Shown here: positions 26,501 through 38,900 of the stretch, piece after piece
How the letters are laid out: each line of letters opens with the position of its first letter
Position numbering within the stretch: the stretch's first letter is position 1
Source: Siphonodentalium dalli
Taxonomy: Eukaryota > Mollusca > Scaphopoda > Gadilida > Siphonodentaliidae
Direction: 5' to 3'
Length of the DNA: 64,000 nucleotides
Assembly: GCA_032622095.1 (NCBI GenBank)
Contig: CP136061.1
Coordinates: forward strand, 62,997,127 to 63,061,126
Made by a program: the position numbers and the translations under genes
The notes under the pieces: generated by a model
The model's database searches: none
What the model was told of the DNA's origin: nothing
The model's input: only the letters and a program-made list of their open reading frames with translations

Positions 26501-29500
26501 TAGGTTATCAAATCTCAATGAATTTGGTAAGGATATTAAAAACAAGGACAGCTTTAAAAAAAAAACCATGGTCACAGTCCAGTGATATTTCTACTGAGGG
26601 TATGCCCATACTAGGTGGTATGCCAATGTGGGGACAGCCCAGCTCTTGTTTGATTTGGAAGCTTACGTAGTGATCAGATCCATGGATGCTACTTCATACG
26701 TTGTTCTCTTTATTTTACAGCGCATGAAGCACGTTAATGATATATATATTTGGTGAGGATAAAAACATGCTTTGATACTTAATAAGCATGATACTAATAG
26801 CTTTTGAGTAGTTCGTTCAAAGTTTACACTGGTTTTGTTTTTCTTTCAGAAAGAACTTGGCATTGCACATGCATCAAATCAAAATGGAAGTGAAGTACTA
26901 AAGGATAGGGAAGGTGAAATTTCTAGGATGTTCAGGTCTCTTGAGGATTTGAGGTAACAATTTCGATGAATATTTATGAGACTGATGCTAGTGGAAAATA
27001 TTTTGAATATCGACCGACACTTCATTTCCAAGTTATATACACAAGCACTGAGATCTAACAATATTTTCTGAATATGTAATCAATATCTGCATCTGCCATC
27101 TGGAATACAATAAATTTAATAAATTTCAGTGTCAGAAGAAGCAATAATAACTCTGGTCAAATGGGTGAGTGGGGTTGTACAGCTCTCATAATTGGCTTTG
27201 GCATCAGCAATGATGAAGTCATTTACTGAAGCAAACTGGGCCATGGCAAAGGGTTTCCATAGCAGATTGCCGAAGCCAAACAATTTGAATTCAAAGGACT
27301 GGGTTGGAGTTCAATATTCTGTAGGCATCCTATGTTACATTGTATCAAATTTGAAATGAATTTCTTCAAGCAGTCAGCGCTCACATAACCTGAAACTGAA
27401 TTTTTTTTTTTTATAATTTAATCATCTTTTTGGTACAATTTGCGATATATTTATTACACACATTCATGTAAATACATAGCTTATAAGATAATAAAGATAT
27501 ATGTTATTAAATCTTACTTTTTTCCAATGCATTGTCTGTATTACGTTATATTAAGGCACAATGTCAGGTATCGTTCAAATTAAAATGAAATCTGTGTCAT
27601 TAAAAAATTTCGTCAGGTCTTCATTAAGCAGTCATTCTCTGATTTTACTAGTGTTTGACTTTTTACGGATATAAAGAGAAGTAATGGTTGTATACTCTTG
27701 ACCTGTTGCTCATGTTAAAGCTTGTGTTTGTGAACTTCCTGTAGAGGCCTTGCACATTTTCGTCCTATCATTTTGGGGGGAAAAAATTGGAAAGTGTTCC
27801 TATCATGGGAAACAGACTTGAAATTCAGATCCTTCTATTCTGTATTTAACGATAATAGAGTTTTCTTTTAAGATACATCATTAATTAGGCTGAGGACACT
27901 GTTCCACTTTTTTTCTATACTGCTTTTTAAACTGTTATTCCATTGGCTTGCTAATTTTTCTATTTTAAACTCATGATTTAGGTAACTTAAAAGGGATGTT
28001 TTTGACACATTTTGCTTTATTGCATCGTGTTATATAAATATAATGTTTTGTTAACAGTATTAGGTTATTTATTGCTAAATAATGTTGATTTTCCCCAATT
28101 CCAAACAGTATTTCATCAGTAGACAATGTAGATTTTAGGTTAAAGCAATCATCTAGAATGCCCGATACATAATGCCATAATGGGAGTACCTTGCAGCAGT
28201 TTGCTAGCAGGTGCTCAGTGCTTTCTCTTTCATTGTTACATAAAGTACACATATTAGTTGATATGATTTTACATTTTTCTAGGAATATATTTGTGATCCA
28301 AGGTATTGTGATTTATTTGGAACTGGAAGGCTTGCAATTTTGTACTTTTAGTAATTTTGAAACACCTCATATATATGTTTTTCCAGTCTAATTGTTGTGG
28401 CTCAAGATTTAGTCTTTTGCACCATCCAATTTGAGCACATGGATTATTTGGTACTAAAATATTAATAAAATTCCAATAGAGGTATTTGTTTAACCTTTCC
28501 TCTCTTTGAATGTCTTGTTGGATCTTATTTTTGTTCAGGGTTCCCGCGGGGCCTTGGATTCAAGGAACGGCCTTGAATTTGACAAGGTGTGATTCAAGGC
28601 CTTGAAATCCTGGAATATGGGCAATGGGCCTTGAAAAGCCTTGAATATTCGCGATACAACAACACGCCGATGATCTGTAATTAATCACCTCTTACATTTC
28701 CGGGTTTACGGTAAATGACCGCATTGGAGCGAGATATAAATAGCGCAGTTATATTATAATAGAGCAGCGATGTATCGAGCATTCTCATTGGATAGTTGCA
28801 GTGACGTTGGCCAATCGCAAAGCGCGACGTATTATCGCATGTGACTGTCGTGTCAGTCTGCTAAAATGTTGTCGTGTGTGTACTGTTTTTCGATGATTGT
28901 TTTCGATAATTACCAATAAAAAATGGGGAAATGCACATTCCAAGATTGTTGGTTAACTTCCGAAAGTTACAAAGACTGGTTAATGATCGTTCTGGGCGAC
29001 AGGTATTCTGCAAAATGCAAACTTTGCCTGAAAACATTTAGTGTGGCGAACATGGGAAAAGCCGAGTTGGATTCCCATTTCCATTTCTACAACTACCCCA
29101 TTTACTGCACATAAATCAGCAGCATAAAAATATCCAGACCCTTCCATATTTCCCTCAATGATAATCAACCAATCAGCAGCCAGATTTTTTTGTTATGCAG
29201 ACTCGAGTTTCCCTACACAAATTCAAGAAGCGTTACTCTATATAATTAGTCGCTTGTAACATATTGTAAAGAAAATCGAACTTTGATCGTGTAAACCGCG
29301 CCAATTTTACAAAAACAGCTTTACTGTGATACGATAGAAATATAAGAGTCATTGGACATCCTAACTTCTCCCAGTGGTCCTTTAACCCACATACCCCGTT
29401 TTAAAATTTATTTGGGTAAGAAATAACACCGATACTCTATTCCTGATAACTCTGGAAGCACAGTTTAGTAGAAAGATACTAATGTCTCGTGTCATGCTTG

Positions 29501-32500
29501 TCATATACATATATACTTATAGTGCTGCACAGTGTCGCATGCCCCATGTCCATCCACTCTCTAAGGCCTAAACAAAAAATACGTTTGTTTCCGCTAACCC
29601 GACCGACCCTATTTTAAACCGCCGACCCTAAAGTTTTTATTGCCATTGCAAAAAAAAAAAAAATTGGACCAATTCATATCATAACAAGATGCAAAACATT
29701 TATATATTTATATATATTGACATAAGAAATTTAAGTTTACAAAAAGATTTAAGTTTAACAGTTGGAATCATACTGTAAAGTATGTTTGGCTTTATCTAGC
29801 TTTCATCTGTGAAAACTTCAAATAATTTGAGTTCAGATACGGTATGTTATCATTCAGCATTCAGACTTCAGTATTTCAATCAATTACAGCACAGGAACAT
29901 TAACAATTTGATCAAATCAACCTGGTTATCAAGTGGGATCTCATAATACCAAATGAAAAATTAACATAGAGATTAGTACCATACATGTATATAGTCATTA
30001 CTATCTTAATACATGTACATTGTTTCTGTACTACATGTACATGTAGGATTTCTGTATTACATGTACATGTAGTATATTATGTACGGTATGTGTCTCACTT
30101 GAATTTTATAAAATAGCCTATTTATGAATTAGAGTGATGATGGCAAGTCTAATTTCAAGCAGGATAAGGCTTCCGATAAGCATAATCCATAGAACCAAAA
30201 GATATCTGACAATAACTTATAAGCATTTCCAATCCATACATATATAAAAAGTTCCAAAGTTATGCTTGAGAAACTTGATAAAATTGACCTCTCTGTAAAA
30301 TTCAAAATACTGACTCAAAGAGCCTTAGATTAGATCTAAATGCAATGGATTTTCAAAAATTTTCCAGGGGAAGAACCCCCACCATCATCAGGGGGTCACC
30401 CTTCCCAAACATTCCTCCGATCAGGCCTTCAGGTTATGCCTTCGGCATATCATTGCCCAAAAACAGGTGTCCCCAAAAAATACCTAGATCCTTCACTGAA
30501 TGCGGAGAAGGTGGTGTTGTGAAGCCATCCTTAAGAGATCGGTACAAGACGGTCACTCCAATATGTGAACAGTGCAGTGGTGCTGGACTGACTCCAGTTG
30601 TCGCCAGACCATATAGGAAATATTAGGATTATCAAAGACTATCTTAGTATATAGACTAGTATATATGTAAATATTAAAGCATATGTAAGATTGAATTGGA
30701 GTTTCTAGTTCCTCTGTCATCTGGGTTAACCTGATTGGGGCTAAGAAGTGCATAGTTTGGGTTATTGACAAGTATTATACAGTTATTTTTAAAGATACTG
30801 AAAAAAAAAAAGTTAAAAAAAAGAAAAAGTTATGCCTACCTACCTACCCTAATTTTTTTTAGCTCGTTAGCGGAAACAAAGGTATTATTTGTTTAGGCCT
30901 AATGGGAATATTATGACCACAAATGTGATCACACCCAAAATTCAGGGTTTTTCATCATAATTTAATTTGTAAAATCCGACTCGCGTGCATAACGCACATG
31001 ATAGAAAGGCATATGTATAAGTTTTGAAAACTAGTTACGTATATCTACCATACACCTTAAGAAATTGATCTAATTTTGAACAGTACAATGTTTAATTGGA
31101 TTTTAATTAGACCCCCCTCAACTTAGAAAACAAGTAGAAACCTTCTTAAATCCATTTAAAAACATTATAGAAGACAAGTTGTAAATTATTTAACACTATT
31201 AAAATAATTAATGGCGAATTTAACCATTAAAATCATACTAAGATGAAATGGTTGCAATTTGGACATTTTTGCATAAATGTTTTTTTTTAAATGGTAAAAA
31301 AAAAAAAAAAAAAATGGAAATTCTTCAATTTTTTTTAGCACAATTTGTTATTTAACATTATTAACACAATTACTATTCAACTTAATCACCAAAATCATAC
31401 TAAAATGAAATGGTTGCAAATTGAAAATTTTTTTGAAAAATTGGGGCTAAAAACGTAGAAAAATGCCCAAAAAATCGCAAAAACCAAAGAAGGCTAAAAA
31501 TTTGTTCTTGCTATCATAATTTTTCTTCATTACCATACCTAAAACATTACAAATAACATGGTCGCAGCTTGTCCGTCAATATGAACAACACTACCTCCCG
31601 ATCTCCTGGACTATTAGATGAAAGCTTGTCCTGTGTAACCCTACATAACAAATTCATGATGTTTAGTTTAAAACTTCCATTTTCTTTTAATGTTTTTCAG
31701 AAGTTGGTCCATCTTTTTCAGATGTCTTTTTTATTTCTTTACACAGCCCTCGAAATTAGCCATGGGTGTATATGTATTTGAGTGTATTGTAAGTAATACA
31801 CAGTTATCATGCAGATAACATGTTGTGGTAATTGCCGTAGCAGTTACGCGGTCGTAAAATTCTGAATTAGTAAGTGAAACATTACATAAATGCAGGTAAC
31901 GTCATGGCTAAATAGTAAAAATGTCATTAACCTGCATGTTAAGAGTGGTTTACTGTTTATATGTAATTGTTTACTCACAACTGCACTTGTGTAAATAAGT
32001 GACGCAAATTTCGGGTATGCCTATTTTGTTTGTCCTTGAAGTTGAAATTAAAAGTTACTGGCGGCAGCGCTAAAAATGAAACATGGTTAAAAGACAAACA
32101 GTAGATGCCTGGGGTCTGGGCTGCACAGACAACACGTGCGAGTCTGAATGTATATGTGATCCCGTTTCAACGATATACTGTAAGCTATGCAGAGAAATTT
32201 GTGCCACCGAAGAGGAGATGGCAGTATTTTGTGCATCTTAAGAAATTATCATTTATTCCCATTTTTGATGGCTGTAGAGTTTCACCACACTGAAATTTTT
32301 AAACATTAATGCTTTCTATACTAAATACTCATTGGCGAGTAGTTATCCCTTAGGAGATGTTGCGATAATAAACTCAACAAACAACCATAAGTCGTTTGTT
32401 GAACTTATAACTGAACATTTCCCACCAATAAATAGGAATCCTGCACTTTCTATTATCTGTTGTCTGCTCTTATTTCTTAAACTTCCCTCCAGATGAATAA

Positions 32501-35500
32501 TATACCATTCCAATTCATACGTTTATAACTGGGTGGGAGAATCCGTTCAGTATAGAAAGGGTTAATAGAGGGGTTAAACTAGGAATTAACGTGCTGGCAT
32601 GTATTTTAACTTACATCTTAAATTTGTTTATTTGAATAGACTTCTATCATTCTATTTTAGTAAACAAAAAGAAGACCTGGAGAATACTATCAATAGGATG
32701 AATGGTGACTTTCACTCTAAAGTTGAAGAAATGGAGATAATCAAGAAATCTCTGCATGATTCTAGAAGAAAATATGAGGTGGGTTTTGAAATTTGTTATT
32801 TCCTGAGGTATGTAATTTTTGGCGGCCTGGCAAATATTTGTCATGCCGATGGTCTCAGATCAAATTGCGGATGAAGATGGATAACTATAAAATCAAGTGG
32901 CTTTGGGTATTAGATATTTCACAATCCAGCCAAATTTTGTTCAACAAAATGTTGATAAATAACACGTTTTGGGCAATTTTATACTATAGTTGACCGTGGT
33001 TAGCATTATTTTTGGGCAATTAATGGATTCTGATAACTGAAGTGGCATTTCCAAAAATGTTTTGTTGTTGGAATCAGATGATGAAATCAGATTGAGTACC
33101 TTTAATCTTACATATTCTGAAGACTCTTTTTTGGGAATATTAGTGCCCAGTGCGTAAACTGGATGTGCGATTATCTAAATTTCTCATCTCAAATTAAAAT
33201 AGTCACATCTGCTAAAACGGCCATAAACAGAAAGAATCTATACTATATATTTTGAGAACTCCGTATATATATATGTGTGTGTGTGGGTACTTCATAGAAT
33301 CCAAAACGCGTGTAAAGATTGAGCTCAAACTTCCGATGTAAGTGTCAAATCCCACCGACACGACCGTGGTCGCGTTTTAGAGAAGCTCAGAGCACCCGTT
33401 CTCCAATCTCAAATCACCGCAAAGTAGAGATGGGCCGATACTGGTGTTATCGGTAACGCCGATACCGATAAATTACGTTTTGTTATCGGCAGATACCGAT
33501 ACCGATATATTATACAGACCTGTATATATCCCAATAATATGAATACAATTTAAGTAAACTGAAACATCCGTGTATACTGTGTAAGGATATATATCGGCGG
33601 ATTTCGACATAGAAATCGGGGACGACACGTAGCCTACAAGTATATATACATTGTGAACATGGTAAGTATACTGGACATTACTAGTAAGTGAATTCCCGAC
33701 GGTAAGTATATACTTGGGGAACGATGGCATGACATCAGGATTGCCCACGGAAATAATTATGTTTAAAGTTTGGGCTGCACGCGGCATCAATGTCAGAATA
33801 TTGTGCACGCATAAATTAAAAATCTTTCGAGTTAATGGCAGTCTTTATTGACGATCAAAGAACTTCCGCATACACATTGGAATCTGGACAAACATTTTGT
33901 CATATATACATTGAAAATAAATTCCAATTCAGTCGTCAGAAATAAATGCTACAAATAAAAACACGGAGTCTTGCGTGGCTAAATTGTCCGTGAATGATAT
34001 CAATCAGTGTTGAGTGAAAGCTCGCTTTGTTCTAAGCCGCCAGCACGTAACGTTGTATACATCAAGTATTTTTCATGTCGCAAAGCTTGTGGCATCACAG
34101 AGGTGTTTAACTTTGTCTTTGTTCATTCTTGGCGCCCTGTGAAATCGTACATTGGCCTACTGCTGGTGTGTTCACGTCAATCAAACTGTGAACATGGCTA
34201 TATTAGCCTGGTCCCCGCCCACAAATTATATCGATAGATAAGGAGTCACGGGACGCTATGCTATATTGGAAACATGAATATTAATTACCTTTCGCAGATC
34301 GGGGAATTCCCACCAATACGGAAATAAAATTTACCATGAGTGTCTAGGCAGGATATTTGTTCAATATATTATGTACACATTATTATTAATCGAGGAATAA
34401 ATATTGTTTATACTAAACTTGGTCGAGGTTTACTAAGACTGCACGGTCACGTGACGATTTTTCCCGACCCTGTGTACAGAGGGATTATTTGTTCATCATC
34501 TTATTCACATCCATTCAAATTCACTAAATGTCGGGACACCACATAAATTGGTTTCTATAGAGTATAGACAAAACACAATTAATACCGGTTATTTCCGGGC
34601 TATATTTGTACATTCATGTACATCATTACGACAGAGTCTAAGACCGGATCAGCAGGGGTTACTGAGTACGACTCGGTACGTGCTCAACTTGGCAGACCAT
34701 CTCACACCTCGTGCGCGCGCAATTGAGCTCTTTTGGAAGCCAATGATCGGTGTGCATGATCAAAGCACAATGCAGTCACCGGATGTGTGACTTCATGGCA
34801 TGGACTGCACGTGTCTGTTTGATGTTGCCGCTAAACATTTGAGTGATGAAAGCATGGAATTGACATGTTTGTGAACATGATGACTCGATGAGCATTTGTA
34901 CTTGAGTGTTGCATTATACGCAAAATATATGCGACGTGTGATGCTTGTAGGCCTAATTAGAAAGTTTTTACACACGGTCATTGAAGTTGCTCAGCCTGAA
35001 TTTCAAAGGCCGTTCATCCCGACACTATTCAACACATGTTTATTTGAGCTTTCACTCTGTCAATCAGGGTACCCTATTGCTCATAATGCTCACTGCTAAT
35101 AGATGTTTGCGATCCCGATTTGTTTTTGTGTCACTGACAGTACACTGTAGCCCATTGCAAGTATCCATAAAACGATATACTATGTCTGCATTAATTACAT
35201 GTAATTATGCTTAGGCCTACCACTGAGCGATTTTTATCCAAAATGATGTACTTTATACACAAATATGACACCTTTAAGTTACTGTTACATCGTTTTGCCG
35301 TCATCCATACGAATTTGTAACGGTTCTGTAGTAATCTGTGCAACGTCTTCTATATCGGCGATGATATCGGCAAGTTTGTGATATTTTGCCGATACCGATA
35401 TGTTACCGATAACAAAGTTATCGGCCAGATACCGATACCGATACCGATTATCGGCCCACCTCTACCGCAAAGGCACGGCGTGGGTTAATCAAGTTTTTGA

Positions 35501-35910
35501 CGCATCTCTATAAAGAGCGTCTGTTTCCCATTCAACGTTATTAGCATCTGCATAGTTATACGGGAACATTGAGTGCTTGCCTATGTGGGGAGATTTATTG
35601 GAGCTCTTACAACATCATTGTTATAGTATGTATGACACTTAGGTCAGGGCTTAGGGGGGGGGTAGTTATAGGCATAATGCTTCTCAGAAATCCCGGTTAC
35701 AAACCAACACTCACAATTTCGTATTTACGCAAACGTTATCGCTCGAAATTTATTCCCTGCGAGCACGGATGGCGCGCTTTGTTTTTACAGTATATACCGA
35801 AATCATCCCAGATAATCACGAATATAGCATCAGATTTCTCCCCAGATATACCGTTATAAAGCTACTGGAATCTGCCAATCTATCTATCTATTATATATTT
35901 TGGAAGATCT

Positions 35911-35948
<38 letters not shown>

Positions 35949-38900
35949 GATGGACTCGAACACGGCTGGACCGATTTCCACCAAACTTGGTATGGACACG
36001 TAATTCGACCCGGGAACGAACATGGGCCTATTGATTTTCAGATCCGAGGTCAACTTTTCACGTGCCGTGGTCAAATCTGTTTTTACGCTGTGTTACGGGA
36101 CTTTCATTTGAGTTCGGTGCTTACAAATCGATTCGAAACAGCGCGAATAATAAAATGCCAGTCATAATAATGACACTGTGAGAATCTTTCGTGTTTCCTC
36201 TTTCCAACGATATATAATGCGTATGTATCCTTTTTAGTTATCTGCCTCAATTATCAAGAAGAAGTGGTACTATCTTCCATCAGGATAAAAACAATGCGTA
36301 ACTTCTATGACGTCGTTAGAGGTCATAATGTTAGGTCACGTTAACGATTAACCGGCCGATGCATTTGACTGTTTCAGACGTCTTGGCGATATCTCGGGCA
36401 CCGATGGTAATTTATCTTTACGTTGAAACTTGATAATTAATGAGCGTGTGTATATGAGGCGCGTTTATATACTTGAGTGGAAATCAAATCGGGTTAAACT
36501 GGCGGATTTTTACGGACGAAATTTGATGCATAGGGTATCTCGGTATCCGCTGGGCCGATTTCCCGGTATCCGCTGGGCCGATTTCCACCATTTTTGGGGT
36601 GTTGGTGTTTGACCCCACCTGACCTTGACCTTCAAAATGGTCAATTGAAGGTCAAAGCCCGGACGAAGTCGGGTCACCTTCTAGTCTCTTCTATATATTT
36701 TGAGAACTCCGTGTATTCGAGATAGCCCACACCCTCCGGACCTCAATGATATGATCGTGAATGAGTATTGATATACCCCACTAAACTTTGACAAACACCA
36801 GTAATGGTGTGTAGATCATTTACATATATCTCCTATATATTTTGATACAATCTATCTAATTTACATATCTCTCTTATATATTTATGTTTGTGTGTGTGTT
36901 GTACTTCATACAAATCTACGATTCTCGACCGATCGGGACGAAACTTGGTACGTGTGTGTAGTTTGACCAGGCGGTGGTCGTTGTCGTATTGGCGAGCCCG
37001 TGCGACGCCCGTGCAGCGCATGCGCAGACGAGATCTCGGAAACGGGTGGAGCTATCGATTTGAAATTTGCTATGTGAATGTATCTTGCGCCGGTTACAAA
37101 TTTTATCGGGTCGCCGAGCCCGTGCGACGCCCGTGCAGCGCATGCGCAGACGAGATCTCGGAAACGGGTGGAGCTATCGACTTTAAATTTGCTATGTGAA
37201 TGTATCTTGCGCCGGGTACAAATTTTATCGGGTCGCCGAGCCCGTGCGACGCCAGCTTCGCGCATGCGCAAACCAGATATCGGAAACGGGTGGAGCTACA
37301 GGGTACAAATTTTTCTTATTGAAACGCGTAGAGCTAAAAATTAAAAAAATATATAAAAAAAATGTCATGTTTCGGACAAGCCGCCGGTGGCGGGCTAACC
37401 TGCTAGCACTATATATTTTGAGACTTCGTATATATATATATATATATATATGTGTACTTCATAGAATCGAAAACGGTTCGCTCGATTGAGTTCAAACTTC
37501 CCATCTAAATGTAAAAACCCACGGGAATCGTCGTCGCGGCGTTTTGGAGAAGCTCAGAGCACGCGTTCTCCACTCTCAAAATCACCGCAAAGGCACGTCG
37601 GGGGTTAATCGCGTTGAAAGTTAAAGAGCGTCAGTTTTCCGAAGTGTCTATATAAAGAGCGTCGTTTTCGCTATCTACTTATCTGTATGACGGGCAATTC
37701 AATGCAATGTTATCGCGTTTGTTTTCAATGCAATACCGGATTCGACATCAAGTGTGAATGCTTATTTGAGTCGTTTCCGGGAATCAGTGTTAAAAAAAAG
37801 GAAACCAAGGAATGCGTTGTCTGTCGTTCCTATGAAGGGGGGATTTCATCGAGTTCTATTGACCATCTCGTAAGGGTGGACAACCTCTGTCAGGGGCTGC
37901 TCAATGGCCACGGGGAGTTAAATAACGGGGAAGTTTAGGACGGGGTACCATGAATTAACTCATTGAAAAACAAAGAATGCGTTGTCTGTCGTTCCTAGGA
38001 AGGGGGGATTTTTCATAAAAAAAACAATTAAATTATAAAAAAGAATTAAATTAAATTAATAATTAAATAAATATTAAAAAAATCAAAAAAACATAAATTA
38101 AATTTAAAAAACATTAAATTAATATTAAAAACATAAATTTAATTTAAAAAACATTAAATTAATATTAAAATATATTTAAAAAAATATAAATAAAAACAAA
38201 ATAATTAAAAAAAATGTCATGTTTCGAACAAACGCCGCCGGTGGCGGGCTAACCTGCTAGTACTATATATTTTGAGACTTCGTATATATATATGTGTGTG
38301 GGTACTTCATAGAATCCAAAACGCGTGTACAGATTGAGCTCAAACTTCCTATGTAAGTGTAAAATCTCACCGACACGACCGTGGTCGCCTTTTTGAGAAG
38401 CTCAGAGCACCGTCTCTCCCTTCCCAATCATCAAATTCACCGCAATCGGCACTTCGGGGTTAATTGATATTCACTCGCGATCCAAGAGGAGTAACTCTAC
38501 ATTTTTTTTTATATCTGTATATGTATATTTTTATATCCATATTCACTTCAAACTGCTAAACCCGTTGAGCCAAAACTTGCTAATACCTCGCAAAATATAG
38601 AATTTACATTTTCTGATGTATACATTTTTTGTTACGGCTGAAAATCTTAGTCTATTTCCGAAACATTCATATAAACAAGCTCTAAACTTACACCCCTCGA
38701 TTCCTGCTAACTCACGCAGCTATACACACTGCCCCAAACCGTGAACGCCAACGACATTGTTGGCGAGAAAATAGCCCCCAAGCCGTAAATATCAACAACA
38801 ACGATATTACTAAATACACGTTTTCGGCAATGTGAGAGTTTTCGGGGAGCCGTGATGCCAACAACAACGACCCGAAGCCCTGAATGCCAACAACAGATTC

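Larger units (their letters stand above)
28536..29190 (+). mobile_element. hAT-type element fragment carrying a BED-like finger
   Basis: The start cagggttcccgcggggcctt is followed by ccttgaatttgacaagg words, as in many animal hAT elements. A right end in the form gggaaccctg is not found. The element interrupts the LINE fragment. tttttgtt at 28528-28535 recurs at about 29186-29193, which may be the duplication, but the adjacent sequence does not look like a TIR, so the right boundary is uncertain. Confidence 0.6.

Noticed and set aside
34007-35214. Run of plus-strand frames within the hAT at 33425-35464 as a transposase
   Set aside because: None shows a BED finger, RNase-H-like motifs or the hAT dimerisation domain; lengths are near chance.
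36888-37344. Several long open frames on both strands
   Set aside because: They come from a GC-rich 122-bp tandem repeat (unit length not a multiple of three) inside a Helitron.
37687-37938. 83-codon Cys-containing frame (ECVVCRS motif)
   Set aside because: The Cys motif is encoded by a word block repeated throughout the Helitron bodies, often broken by stops, so it is not a gene.
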